This document shows positions 24,815-33,718 of a DNA stretch of 64,000 nucleotides, piece after piece (the stretch's first letter is position 1; every line of letters starts with the position of its first letter). The stretch is from JANQRZ01 sp965215165 (GTDB taxonomy: Bacteria > Bacteroidota > Rhodothermia > Rhodothermales > JANQRZ01), in assembly GCA_965215165.1 (NCBI GenBank), contig CBDCCX010000006.1, positions 2,108,001 to 2,172,000 on the forward strand. The letters run 5' to 3'. The notes beneath the pieces were generated by a model that was not told the DNA's origin, ran no database searches, and saw only the letters and a list, made by a program, of their open reading frames with translations. The position numbers and the translations under genes were made by a program.

Positions 24815-24919
24815 CGGGGCGGGGGGGGTGGGGAGAGCCGGAAGATAAGCGGCGTGTTCGGCACGCCGTCTCTCCAACCCCGTGCCACCTCTAGACAACC
24901 GACCATGCGGTCACGCCTC

Positions 24920-25756
24920 CTACCCCTCCGCCACGATCGCGCGGACGAGGGCGGCGAAGCGGGCCTGCACCTGGCGGCCGACGGCCATCACCTCGTCGTG
25001 GTTGAGCGGCTCGGCGTTGAGGCCGGCGGCGGCGTTCGTGATCGCCGAGATGCCGAGCACCGGCATCCCGAGCGCCGCCGCCTGGATCACCTCCGGGACG
25101 GTGCTCATCCCGACGGCGTCGGCCCCGATGGTGCGGAAGAAGCGGATCTCGGCCGGCGTCTCGTAGCTCGGCCCGCTCGTCCAGAGGTAGACCCCGCGCC
25201 GCGTCGGAATGCCCCGTCCGAGGGCGAGCGCTTCGGCGCGGTCGAGCCAGGCCGGCGTGTAGGGCGCGGCGAGGTCGGGCCAGCGGGGCTCGCCGGGGCG
25301 CAACGGGCCGGACATCGGGCTGGCGAAGGCGAGGTTGAGGTGGTCGGTGATGAACATCAGCGTCCCCGTCCCCATCGTCGGGTCGATCCCGCCGGCGGCG
25401 TTCGTGACGAGCAGCCGCTCGGCCCCGAGCGCGTGGGCGAGGCGGACCGGAAAGCCGAGCGCGCTGGGTGCGTGACCTTCGTAGAGGTGCACCCGCCCCT
25501 GCACGACGAGCACCGACCGGCCCTCGAGCGTCCCGAAGACGAGCCGCCCGGCGTGCCCGGCGACCGTCGAGCGCGGATAGCCCGGAACGTCTTCGGTGGG
25601 AATCGGCGTGGCGGCCTCGGCCTCGTCGGCGAGCGCGCCCAAGCCGGAGCCGAGGATCAGGACGATCTCGGGCACGGCGTCGGTGTGCTGCCGGACGGCG
25701 GCGACGGCGGCATCGAGGGAATCGGTTTCGGCAGCTTCAGGCATCAGGGCAGGCAT
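24920..25756 (-). CDS. Purine nucleoside phosphorylase (PNP-I family, trimeric type)
   Basis: A 278-aa enzyme that cleaves purine nucleosides with phosphate for salvage. Motifs of the PNP/MTAP family occur in order: LILGSGLGALAD (phosphate loop), STVAGHAGRL, QGRVHLYEGHAP, TNAAGGIDP, YETPAEIRFFRTIGADAVGM, MSTVPEVIQA, and SAITNAAAGLN with the base-contacting Asn. The start may be ATG 25756 or ATG 25744 (fifth codon). A strong hairpin ends 1 nt before the first ATG, which favours initiation at the second. Confidence 0.92.
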   Translation of the reverse strand: MPALMPEAAETDSLDAAVAAVRQHTDAVPEIVLILGSGLGALADEAEAATPIPTEDVPGYPRSTVAGHAGRLVFGTLEGRSVLVVQGRVHLYEGHAPSALGFPVRLAHALGAERLLVTNAAGGIDPTMGTGTLMFITDHLNLAFASPMSGPLRPGEPRWPDLAAPYTPAWLDRAEALALGRGIPTRRGVYLWTSGPSYETPAEIRFFRTIGADAVGMSTVPEVIQAAALGMPVLGISAITNAAAGLNAEPLNHDEVMAVGRQVQARFAALVRAIVAEG

Positions 25757-25757
25757 A

Positions 25758-25780
25758 GGGACACACCGGCGTGTGTGCCC
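25758..25780 (-). promoter_or_regulatory. Hairpin directly 5' of the purine nucleoside phosphorylase start
   Basis: In the mRNA, ACACAC pairs with GUGUGU and GGG with CCC (one bulged C) around a GCCG loop, ending one base before the AUG at 25756. Such a stem would hinder initiation there. It could be a translation-control element, or a sign that the second AUG (25744) is used. Confidence 0.45.
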
Positions 25781-25950
25781 TGTTTCGGAATGGCACGGTT
25801 ACGAGACAGCGGCGACGGACGCCACCGGCGTGCCGCAGTACATCGGCGATCATCGCTTGCAGCAGGTCTCCGGCGGTGGTATCGCGGTTCGACGCGGTGA
25901 CAGCACGCCGCAAGTTTACAACCCAGACGACCGCCTCGCCGACGGCCTCG

Positions 25951-27204
25951 TCACCTCGTCAGCGTCAGCCGCCCCGTCTCGCTGCGCGCGCCAGCCACCA
26001 GGCGGTAGACGTAGACCCCGCTCGGCAGGCGCGAGGCGTCGAAGGCGACGCGGTGCGGCCCAGCGTCCATCGCCCCGTCGGCGAGCGTAGCCACGGCGCG
26101 GCCTTGCAGGTCATAGACCACCAGCGACACGGCCGCCGCCCGGTCTAGCTCGAAGCCGATCTCGGTGCGCCGCGTGAACGGATTCGGGTACGCCCCGGCC
26201 GCCGCCCGACCGGCTTCCGGCTCCCGTGCGGGCCGCGCCACCGTGACCTCGACGGCCTCGGCGCAGTCCACTGGCATCTCGATACTCCGGCCGATGCAGA
26301 CGGTATAGGTGTAGCGCCCCGGCGGTGCCGCGCCGGGCACGGGCTGCGGATAGACCCGCCGGATGGTTTGCTCGGGGACGATCGTCGTCGTCACCAGCTC
26401 TCCCTGCGCGGCCGGCCGGCCGTCCCGGCGGGCGTAGAAAAACAGGCCCCGCGTCTCGACGTTCGACGAGTTGCTCGTGACCGTGAGCTCGAACGTGACC
26501 GAGCCGCCGGGCGGCACCGTCGTCGCGCTCCGCGCCGCGAGCCCGACCGAGAACAGGATGCCCGGCGTGATGGTGCCGAACGAGACGTTATCCACCTCGG
26601 CCCGCTCGGCCACTGCGGCGGTCCCGAACCGGACGCGGGCGATGCGCGGTGCCGTGGACCGGAACCCGAAGAACGCCACGCCGAGGCCGGCGATCAGGGT
26701 GTCGCCGAGGATCGTTTCGCCGGGGCCGAAGACGGTAATGGCCGTCGGCGCGCCGCTGCGGAGGTCGGCCTCGAAGCCGGCGCAGTCGGTGGCCGGGCCG
26801 AACTCGAGGTCGAGGTCGGCCTCGACGTTCGCGTTGCCGACCTGCACCGACGGGGCCCCGGCGAACCCGACGCCCGAGACGAAGAGCGTCCCGCTGAGGC
26901 CGGCGGAGTCGACGTTCACCTGCATGTCGGGGAGGATGTCGCGGCGGCGGAAGAGGCCGTTGTCCGTCGCGGCGCGGAGCGGCCCCACGAACGTGGCCGA
27001 GGTGCCGGGCGCGAGCGTGGCCTCCTCGAAGGTCTCGGTGGGGAGGCTCCCGCAGTCTGCCTCGAAGGCCGCGCGCGTCGCGTACATCGTCATCCCATCA
27101 CGGGACGCCCTGTCCGGCGCAGCAGCGTTGGGCTGAGCGAGCGCAGCCGGGGCGAGGGCGACGAGAGACGCCGCTACGTGGAGAACACGAGAGAGCATCG
27201 GCAT
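25951..27204 (-). CDS. Secreted protein with T9SS C-terminal sorting domain
   Basis: A 417-aa exported protein with signal peptide SRVLHVAASLVALAPAALAQ. The N-terminal part (MYATRAAFEADCGSLPTETF, FVSGVGFAGAPSVQV) resembles the jelly-roll-like domain of extracellular PEP-CTERM/T9SS proteins. A middle beta-sandwich region (VPPGGSVTFELTVTSNSS) is followed by a type IX sorting domain: AGAYPNPFTRRTEIGFELDR, VVYDLQGRAVATLADGAMDA, LPSGVYVYRLVAG, ending LTLTR. Function unknown; cargo of the T9SS by inference. It is followed on the strand by the purine phosphorylase gene after 194 bp. Confidence 0.78.
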   Translation of the reverse strand: MPMLSRVLHVAASLVALAPAALAQPNAAAPDRASRDGMTMYATRAAFEADCGSLPTETFEEATLAPGTSATFVGPLRAATDNGLFRRRDILPDMQVNVDSAGLSGTLFVSGVGFAGAPSVQVGNANVEADLDLEFGPATDCAGFEADLRSGAPTAITVFGPGETILGDTLIAGLGVAFFGFRSTAPRIARVRFGTAAVAERAEVDNVSFGTITPGILFSVGLAARSATTVPPGGSVTFELTVTSNSSNVETRGLFFYARRDGRPAAQGELVTTTIVPEQTIRRVYPQPVPGAAPPGRYTYTVCIGRSIEMPVDCAEAVEVTVARPAREPEAGRAAAGAYPNPFTRRTEIGFELDRAAAVSLVVYDLQGRAVATLADGAMDAGPHRVAFDASRLPSGVYVYRLVAGARSETGRLTLTR

Positions 27205-27329
27205 GAGCGGCGACCGGAGGAGAGGGTGAACCCTGCACAGAAACGGAGACGGACAGCACGAAACCTAGCAGCCTTGGAAGATAGAGCCAGACGGTCTGCC
27301 TGTCGCTCTTCGGAAACGCAGGCTGCCCG

Positions 27330-28031
27330 CTAGACAGGCCCTTCGGCCTCCAACGTCTCGACGATCTCGCGGACGAGGTCGTAGCCGTAGCCCCGGCGGA
27401 CGAGGAAGTCGGAGAGCTTCTTCCGGCGCTTGCGCGGGTCGTCCTCGGAGGCGAGGCGGAGCCAGCGCTTGCGGCCGTGGCGGAGGGCCGTCTCGCGGAG
27501 GTCGTCCGCCTCCACCACCTCGTCCAGGACGGCGTCGATGGTCTTCGGCGCGACGCCCCGGCGGCGGAGGTCGTTGCGGATGCGCTGCGGGCCGTGGCCC
27601 CGCCCGGCGAGCCGCCCGCGCGTGTAGGCCCGCGCGTAGCCCTCGTCGTCGAGGTAGCCCAGCTCCTGCATCCGGGCGACGGCCTCCTCGGCGGCGGCCT
27701 CGGCGAAGCCTTTGCGCGTCAGCTTGCGGCGGACCTCCTCCTCGGTCCGGGCCTGGTAGGCGATGTAGTCGAGCGCGGCGGCCTTCGCGCGGAGCCGCTC
27801 CTCGTCGTCGAGAAGCGCCTGCTGCTCGTCGACCGAGAGCACCTGCCCCTTGCACAGCCCGGCCCGCGCCACCAGATCGAGCGCCAGGCCGAAGGCGAAC
27901 GCACCGTCGATGAAGACCGAGACCCGCTCGGCGTCGCGCTTCTGCTGCGCCAGCCGCGTGACCGCCCCCGGCCGGAGGTCGCGCTCCGGCTCGTCGCCGT
28001 CCTGCTCTCGCCGGTCTCGTCCTCGTCGCAT
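27330..28031 (-). CDS. recX: Regulatory protein RecX
   Basis: A 233-aa RecX that inhibits RecA filament growth. The three-helix RecX repeats are seen from residue 80: ALDYIAYQARTEEEVRRKL, ELGYLDDEGYARAYTRGRLA, GHGPQRIRNDLRRRGVA, and the late WLRLASEDDPRKRRKKLSDF followed by LVRRGYGYDLVREIVE. A charged N-terminal extension precedes the core. recA is not in the window. The start at ATG 28031 follows a 14-bp tandem repeat (28035-28066). Confidence 0.92.
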   Translation of the reverse strand: MRRGRDRREQDGDEPERDLRPGAVTRLAQQKRDAERVSVFIDGAFAFGLALDLVARAGLCKGQVLSVDEQQALLDDEERLRAKAAALDYIAYQARTEEEVRRKLTRKGFAEAAAEEAVARMQELGYLDDEGYARAYTRGRLAGRGHGPQRIRNDLRRRGVAPKTIDAVLDEVVEADDLRETALRHGRKRWLRLASEDDPRKRRKKLSDFLVRRGYGYDLVREIVETLEAEGPV

Positions 28032-28034
28032 CGC

Positions 28035-28066
28035 GGTGGTTGAATGGCGGTGGCTGAATGGAGGTC
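28035..28066. repeat. Tandem 14-bp (two-heptamer) repeat upstream of recX
   Basis: GGTGGTTGAATGGC is followed directly by GGTGGCTGAATGGA and then GG, a 14-bp unit that splits into two 7-mers. It sits 4 bp before the recX start. It resembles one arm of the heptamer-phased palindromes found elsewhere in the window, without a matching second arm. Confidence 0.5.
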
Positions 28067-28133
28067 AGAAGGATACGAAGGGCTGGGGTCCGCTTCGCAC
28101 CGACCGTGGGTTGCCCCGGCTCCTGCCCGTCTG

Positions 28134-30686
28134 CTACCACCGCGCCGTCAGGCTGCCCATCGGGAGGATCGGGAGGCCATAGACCTCGGCGACCGGCGCG
28201 GCCGGGGCGTCGGGGGCGAAGCGCTGCCCGACCGTGTTGCGCCGGTTGAGCAGGTTGTACGCCTGGAGGCTGGCGTCCCACGCCAGCCCGAGCGCCCGGA
28301 AGCCGTACCCGACGGCGAGGTCTACGCGCGCGTAGACCGGCAGGCGGCCGTTGTTGACGGGCAGCGCCCGCAGCGGATCGCCAGCGACGGGGACCGCCAC
28401 GACGGGGACCGTGACGGGGTAGCCGCTCCTCACGGTCGTCGCTAGCGACAGGCTCCAGCGCTGCACGCGGCCTTGCAGCAGGGCCTTCGCTGCGTGCGGC
28501 GCGTCGTAGTCGGCCCGGCGGTAAACTTCGCCGAGCGGGCGCACCTGCGACCGGGCGAAGGCGTATGACAGCCCGAGCCGCCACCGCCCGCGCTCGGCCT
28601 CGGCCGTGGCCTCCACCCCGAACGACCGGCCGGAGCCCGGCGCGAAGGCCGCGAGCGCCGCGCCGGGGGCCTCGTCCGCCGCGCGTTCCCTGACCGGCAG
28701 CAGGATGTCGCCGAAGTGCCGCCCGTAGACGTCGAGGCTGAGCGCGAGCCACGGCCGCGGGGTCGCCTCCAGCCCAGCGGCGGCCTGCCAGCCGACGGCC
28801 GGGCGCACCGTCGCGCTCGCCGGAACCCACCGGCTGAGGGCGAGGTCGTAGGCGGCCGAGGTGCGCTCCCGCAGGCGGTGGAGCGTCTGCGTCTGCCGGC
28901 TCAGGCCCGCCTTGACGACGGCGAGGTCGCGCGCCACCACGTAGCGCACGTTGAGGCGCGGGCTGACCGAGAGCACGGCCGACGGCCCGAGCAGCTCGGC
29001 GCGGAGGCCGGGCTGCACCTGCCACTGGGCGTTCGGCTGCCACGTGTCCTGCACGTAGGCGACCGCCTCGACGGCCCGCACAGCATCGGTCTCCGGCGCA
29101 TCGGTCCCCAACGCGTTGGTCGCCGGCGCAGCGGCCTCCTCGAGAGTTCCCTCGAAGGACCGTCCGACGAGCCGGGCCCCCGCCCGAATCTGGTGCTGGA
29201 GCGAGTAGTAGTAGTCGGCATCGACCGTCGCCCCGGTCTCGGCCAGGCGGACGCGGTAGCTCCGGCCGAGCGGGGCCAGCGCCTGCTCGGTGGCGCGGTA
29301 GCGGGAGAAGTAGCCCGCTGCGGTGAGGAAGACGCGCCGGCCGGCGAGGTAGCGGTAGCGCGCCGAGACGACGCGGTTGCCCCACCGGTGGCGCAGCCGG
29401 GCCGGCGCTGATTCGGCGGCGTCGGGGAGGCGGGCGTCGAGGTCGTCCCCGCCCTCGTAGACGCTCAGCGAGAACCGGTGGAGCGGCGAGGGGCGGAGGG
29501 TGAGTTTCGCGCTCAGGTCGAAGAACGAGTAGCCGAGCGCGCGCGCCGCCTCGGCCTCGTCCGCGAGCACGGTCTGGCCGGGCTGCTGCTGCGGCGAGAA
29601 GAGCAGGTCGAGGTACGTCCGCCGGCCGGAGAGCACGAGCGACGCCCCACGCCCGAGCGGGACCTCGCCCACGGCCCGCACCGCCACCGGGCTGAGCGCG
29701 GCCACGCCCGCCGCCTCGCGCTCGTCGCCGTCGCGCATCTCGGCGTCGAGCACCGCCGAGAGGCCGCTGCCGTACTCGGCCGGGAGGGAGCCTTTGTAGA
29801 GCCGCACGCTCTTGAGCGCCTCCGCCTGGAACGTCGAGAACAGCCCTGCCGCGTGCCACGGGTGGAGGACCGGCGCGCCGTCCAGGAGGTAGCGGTTGAA
29901 CGACGCCTCGGAGCCGCGCACGACCAGCTCGCCCCCGGCCTCGCGCCCGACGCCTGGCAGCCACGCCAGCGCCCCGGCCAGGTCCCGCTCGCCCCAGAGC
30001 GCAGGGACCGCCGCCGCCCGCCGCACGTCGAGCGGGTCGCTGCCGGGCACGGACTCCAGGTCGCTCCGCTCGCCCTCCGTCCCCTCCACCACCGCCGGGC
30101 CGCTGCTGAGCGGGACCGGCCGCAGCCGGATCGTCGGCGGCAGCGCCGGGGACTCGGGGTAGACCGAGACCTCCTGCTCCTCCTTTTGGTAGCCGACGTA
30201 GGAGACGCGGAGGCGGTACGCGCCGGCCGGCAGGTCCGGCAGCGCGAAGTAGCCCGACGGGTTCGTCACCGCCACGAGCTCGAGCCCGACCAGCACGACG
30301 TGCGCGCCCGGCAGCACCTCGCCCGTCTCGGCGTCGACGACGGTGCCGGTGAGCGTCCCCCGGTAGGCGATGGGCTGGAGGCCGGGCGTCGGGACGGCGC
30401 TGACGATGACGAACTGCCCCGGCCGGAGCTGCTCGGCGCGCAGCCCGCTGCCGCGGAGGATGGTTCGCAGCGCGCTCTCCGGGTCGTCGCCGAGGTACCG
30501 CCCGGTGACGGCCCGGCCCGTGACGAGGCGTTCGGCGTAGACGATGTCCACCCCCGACTGCCCCGCGAGCTGGTGCAGCACGGCGTCGAGCGGCGTCCGG
30601 TCGGCCACGAGGCGGATCGTCTGGGCACGCGCGTCCCCACCCGCGAGGGCCGCGAGGACGAGCAGGACCGAGGCGAGGCGGCGCAT
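28134..30686 (-). CDS. TonB-dependent receptor with STN and carboxypeptidase-like N-terminal domains (FecA-like)
   Basis: An 850-aa outer-membrane transporter. After a signal peptide, residues 22-95 form an STN signalling domain (TPLDAVLHQLAGQSGVDIVY, ESALRTILRGSGLRAEQLRP). A carboxypeptidase-regulatory-like domain (GTVVDAETGEVLPGAHVVLV, to about 190) and a plug (LAGALAWLPGVGREAGGELV followed by VRGSEASFNRYLLDG) follow, then a long barrel ending SLTARW. The STN domain contacts a FecR-type anti-sigma factor, and the upstream genes at 30802-32480 encode exactly that pair. The substrate (siderophore, glycan or other) cannot be told. Confidence 0.9.
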   Translation of the reverse strand: MRRLASVLLVLAALAGGDARAQTIRLVADRTPLDAVLHQLAGQSGVDIVYAERLVTGRAVTGRYLGDDPESALRTILRGSGLRAEQLRPGQFVIVSAVPTPGLQPIAYRGTLTGTVVDAETGEVLPGAHVVLVGLELVAVTNPSGYFALPDLPAGAYRLRVSYVGYQKEEQEVSVYPESPALPPTIRLRPVPLSSGPAVVEGTEGERSDLESVPGSDPLDVRRAAAVPALWGERDLAGALAWLPGVGREAGGELVVRGSEASFNRYLLDGAPVLHPWHAAGLFSTFQAEALKSVRLYKGSLPAEYGSGLSAVLDAEMRDGDEREAAGVAALSPVAVRAVGEVPLGRGASLVLSGRRTYLDLLFSPQQQPGQTVLADEAEAARALGYSFFDLSAKLTLRPSPLHRFSLSVYEGGDDLDARLPDAAESAPARLRHRWGNRVVSARYRYLAGRRVFLTAAGYFSRYRATEQALAPLGRSYRVRLAETGATVDADYYYSLQHQIRAGARLVGRSFEGTLEEAAAPATNALGTDAPETDAVRAVEAVAYVQDTWQPNAQWQVQPGLRAELLGPSAVLSVSPRLNVRYVVARDLAVVKAGLSRQTQTLHRLRERTSAAYDLALSRWVPASATVRPAVGWQAAAGLEATPRPWLALSLDVYGRHFGDILLPVRERAADEAPGAALAAFAPGSGRSFGVEATAEAERGRWRLGLSYAFARSQVRPLGEVYRRADYDAPHAAKALLQGRVQRWSLSLATTVRSGYPVTVPVVAVPVAGDPLRALPVNNGRLPVYARVDLAVGYGFRALGLAWDASLQAYNLLNRRNTVGQRFAPDAPAAPVAEVYGLPILPMGSLTARW

Positions 30687-30801
30687 GACGCGGGTGGACG
30701 GAGCGGGAGACGACGGGTTACGGACGCACGAAGAGCACGCCCCCTCAACGCGCCGGGCGGCCGTTTATGGCCCCAGCCCGCCCGGACGGGGCACGCACCT
30801 G

Positions 30802-31932
30802 CTACGGCGACGACGGCACGAGGCGGTAACCGTCCGCCGCCCCGCCCTCGACTCTCGCGTCGAGCGCGATGGCGAGCGCGCGCAGCGTCTCAGCGACCGG
30901 CCGGGCCGAGGAGAACGGCCCCGTCACCCGGTCGGCCGCGAGCGCCGGGGCGACCTCGACCGGCACGCCGTAGTGTGCCGCCAAGCGTTCAGCGATGGCG
31001 TCGAGCGGAGTCGCCTGGAAGTACCACGTCCCGGTCCAGGCGAGGGTCTCGGCCACGTCGGTGCGCGTCGGCGCGTCGGGCGGCTGCGCGCCGACGACGC
31101 GGCTGCGCTGCCCCGGCTCCAGGCGTACCGCCTGCTCCGGCTCGAGGCGCGTCGCCAGCTCCACCGCCCCGCTCGCCAGCACCACCTCGGTCTCCAGCTC
31201 GCTCGCCGTCACGCCGAACGTCGTCCCGAGGACCGTCGTGAGCGCCGTCGCGGTCTCGACCACGAACGGCGCGCCGCTCGGCTGCACCTCGAAGACCGCC
31301 TCGCCGACGAGCCGAACGCGGCGCTCGCCCTCCGCCTCGACCAGCAGCCGCGACGCCGACGCCAGCCGCACCGTCGACCCGTCGGTGAGCGTCACCGTCT
31401 CGGTCTCGCCCTCCGCCGTCTCGTAGGTCTCGAAGCCCGCGTCGCGTCGCAGAATGAAGAGCAGCACCGCCGCAAAGGCCACCACGGCGAGCGCCACGGC
31501 CGAGCGCCACGCCCACCGGCGCACGGACGGGCGGACTGGGTCTCGGTCTTCGACGCGTCCACCGGCCGGGCGCGTGGCGCGAGCCGGCTCCCCCCACGCC
31601 GCCTCGAACGCGTCGCGGTCGGCCCGGACGCGGCGGACCACGTCGCCGAGGGCCGGGTGCTGTTCGAGCGCCGCCTCGAGCGCCGGGCGGGCGGCGATCA
31701 GCCGCGCCTCCTCCTCGGGCGCGAGCACGGCCGGGTCGTCCTCACCGAGCGCCCAGAGGACGAGCAGGTCGAACTCCGGCAAGTCGCGCCGGAGGTCGGC
31801 CCCGAGGCGGGCGCGGAGGGCCGTCCAGAGCGCGAGCGCGTCGGCGGTGTCCGCGTCGTGCCCGAGGGCGCGGCGCAAGGCGTCCTGCTCGGCCGGAGCG
31901 AGCGCCTCGAAGAGAGTTGGGTCGTATGCCAT
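30802..31932 (-). CDS. fecR: FecR-family anti-sigma factor
   Basis: A 376-aa inner-membrane regulator. The cytoplasmic N-terminal part (1-138) binds the sigma factor. One TM helix spans about 142-161 (RSAVALAVVAFAAVLLFI). The periplasmic FecR domain (about 178-270) has VTLTDGSTVRLASASRLLVE, VRLVGEAVFEVQPSGAPFVV and TTVLGTTFGVTASE. The C-terminus (FQATPLDAIAERLAAHYGVP) is an STN-like DUF4974 segment. It starts 5 bp past the sigma gene stop, so the two are coupled, and the STN-TonB receptor gene lies directly downstream. Confidence 0.92.
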   Translation of the reverse strand: MAYDPTLFEALAPAEQDALRRALGHDADTADALALWTALRARLGADLRRDLPEFDLLVLWALGEDDPAVLAPEEEARLIAARPALEAALEQHPALGDVVRRVRADRDAFEAAWGEPARATRPAGGRVEDRDPVRPSVRRWAWRSAVALAVVAFAAVLLFILRRDAGFETYETAEGETETVTLTDGSTVRLASASRLLVEAEGERRVRLVGEAVFEVQPSGAPFVVETATALTTVLGTTFGVTASELETEVVLASGAVELATRLEPEQAVRLEPGQRSRVVGAQPPDAPTRTDVAETLAWTGTWYFQATPLDAIAERLAAHYGVPVEVAPALAADRVTGPFSSARPVAETLRALAIALDARVEGGAADGYRLVPSSP

Positions 31933-31937
31933 AGTCG

Positions 31938-32480
31938 TCAGCCGAGGGCGAGGGCCACGAGGAGGGCGGTCAGGACGCTGCGAAGCCGCTCGAAGGCGCG
32001 CTTGACCTGCATCTTGACGGCGGCCTCGGTGGTGTCCACCATCTCGGCTATGTCTTTGTAGGGGTAGCCCATCTCGCGCAGCTCGAGGATGCGCCGCGCC
32101 TTCGGGGTCAGCACCGCCAGCGCCCGGTCGAGGTCCACGCGCAGCCCGGCGGCCGGCGTGCCGGCCGGGTCGTGCGGCGGCCGGTCCGGGTCGTAGAGGT
32201 GCTCGCGCCCGCTGTACCGACCGCGGTAGAAGTCCTGAAGCTCGAACACGGCGGCTTTCATCGCAAAGGCCTTGAGCCGCGCCGGGTTGTGGAGCGCGCC
32301 GAGGCTCGTATGCACGCGGACGAGGGTGTTCTGCACGAGATCGTCGACGTCAGGTCGGCCGCCGAGGCGGCTCAGAAAGAACCGGCGCAGGACCGGGTCG
32401 AGGGCGGCCAGCAGCCGGGCGTGCGCGGCCTCGTCGCCCGCTTGGGCGCGCAGGACGGCCGCCGGGTCGAGTGGGTCCAT
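31938..32480 (-). CDS. ECF RNA polymerase sigma factor (FecI-like)
   Basis: A 180-aa sigma-70 family ECF factor. Region 2 is seen at residues 20-95 (DPVLRRFFLSRLGGRPDVDD, LVQNTLVRVHTSLGALHNPA, FAMKAAVFELQDFYRGR). Region 4 is at about 122-172 (ALAVLTPKARRILELREMGY, KDIAEMVDTTEAAVKMQVKR). It heads the sigma / FecR / TonB receptor operon. By analogy with FecI it is released when the receptor binds its ligand and then transcribes its own regulon. Confidence 0.92.
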   Translation of the reverse strand: MDPLDPAAVLRAQAGDEAAHARLLAALDPVLRRFFLSRLGGRPDVDDLVQNTLVRVHTSLGALHNPARLKAFAMKAAVFELQDFYRGRYSGREHLYDPDRPPHDPAGTPAAGLRVDLDRALAVLTPKARRILELREMGYPYKDIAEMVDTTEAAVKMQVKRAFERLRSVLTALLVALALG

Positions 32481-32579
32481 GAGCGAGGGAGCCGCGCCGG
32501 AGGCTCCGGCGGAGAGGCGTTCGGGGAGGGAGCCGCCGCGCGCCGGTCCGAAGTCACACCGGCCGCCCGTGCGGGCGCA

Positions 32580-33500
32580 TCAGCCGAGCAGCCGCGCCCC
32601 GGCGAGGGCGAGAATGCCGGCGAGCATCGCGGCCTTGAGCAGGGCACTTGCCGTCCCGGCACACCGAGCGCGGGCGGCGGGCGGCGCGGCGAGAAGATAC
32701 CATGCCCCCGCCAGCAGCAGCCCCGCCGCCGGCAGCCCGAGCGCCAGAAAGTCCGACCCCAGCCCCGCCGGCAGCGCGAGGGGGAACAGGCTCAGCGTCA
32801 GCCCACTCGCCGCAGCACCCGCCCACGCCGCCGCCCCAGGGCCGAGCACGAGCGGCAGCGTCCGAGCGCCCCCGGCGGCGTCGCCCGCCGCGTCCTCGAT
32901 GTCCTTGGCGATCTCGCGCGCGAGCGTCGAGCCGAAAGCGAAGGCCGCGCCCAAGAGCGGAGCCGCCCAGCCCACCGTCTCACCGCCCGGCGCAACGGCC
33001 AGGCCGCCGTAGAGAATTGCCAGCCCGAGCACGAGCGCCACGGCGAGGTTGCCCACCACGGGCAGCGCCTTCAGCCGCGCGCTGTAGCCCCACAGCAGCC
33101 CGACCGAGCCCGCCGCGATCCCCAGATGCCACGCCGACAAAAACGCGCTCAGCCCGACGCCCAGCGCCGAACACGTTGCCCACAGCGTCCGCGCCGCCGC
33201 CGGGGAGACGTCCCCCGAGGGCAGCGGCCGGCCCGGCCGGTTGATCCGGTCGATCTCCACATCGAACACGTCGTTGATCGCGTTTCCGCCGGCCCCGATG
33301 AGCGCCGCGCTGCCCACCGCCAGCCCGATACGCGCCGCGTTCGCCCCAGCAAAGGCGTCGAGGCCCGCCGCCAGCACGCCGCCGAGCGCGACGCCCGCGA
33401 AGAACATCACCACGTTGAGCGGGCGCACGAGCCGGACCAAGCCGCCGAACCGCCCGGTCCACAGAAGCAGGCGGGGAGGTGCCGCTGTGTTAGCGACCAT
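32580..33500 (-). CDS. UbiA-family prenyltransferase
   Basis: A 306-aa integral membrane prenyltransferase with about eight hydrophobic helices. The first Asp-rich motif is NAINDVFDVEIDRINRPGRP (about residues 68-87) and the second is EIAKDIEDAAGDAAGG (about 184-199); both bind prenyl diphosphate through Mg2+. The relatives I recall are (geranyl)geranylglyceryl-phosphate synthase-like and quinone or chlorophyll prenyltransferases; the acceptor cannot be decided. I chose ATG 33500 (MVANTAAPPRLLL); it overlaps the small lipoprotein gene upstream by 11 bp. Confidence 0.88.
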   Translation of the reverse strand: MVANTAAPPRLLLWTGRFGGLVRLVRPLNVVMFFAGVALGGVLAAGLDAFAGANAARIGLAVGSAALIGAGGNAINDVFDVEIDRINRPGRPLPSGDVSPAAARTLWATCSALGVGLSAFLSAWHLGIAAGSVGLLWGYSARLKALPVVGNLAVALVLGLAILYGGLAVAPGGETVGWAAPLLGAAFAFGSTLAREIAKDIEDAAGDAAGGARTLPLVLGPGAAAWAGAAASGLTLSLFPLALPAGLGSDFLALGLPAAGLLLAGAWYLLAAPPAARARCAGTASALLKAAMLAGILALAGARLLG

Positions 33501-33639
33501 TGCCCTGCCGGACGTGAGGCCGTACCGCCCCGCCACACACGCCCGAAAGTCCGAACGGCTCAGCGGGGTCCGACATGTTGCACCCGGAGAGGGCACCACC
33601 GGCAAGGAGGCCGAGAAGCGGAACGGTAGAACGATGCAT
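33490..33639 (-). CDS. Possible very small lipoprotein
   Basis: A 49-aa frame from ATG 33639. Its N-terminus is a compact lipoprotein signal (STVPLLGLLAGGALSGC) with a lipobox LSGC, leaving a mature peptide of about 30 residues with one further Cys. The last codons overlap the start of the prenyltransferase gene by 11 bp, suggesting coupling. I recognise no family. It could be a chance frame; the lipobox is the only positive evidence. Confidence 0.4.
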   Translation of the reverse strand: MHRSTVPLLGLLAGGALSGCNMSDPAEPFGLSGVCGGAVRPHVRQGNGR

Positions 33640-33718
33640 AGAAAGGGGCCTAGGAGGGAGGATGAGGGCGAGAGGATAGGGCCTTAGCCGCCTCCCATCA
33701 CCGAGCAAAAGCCGCGCG

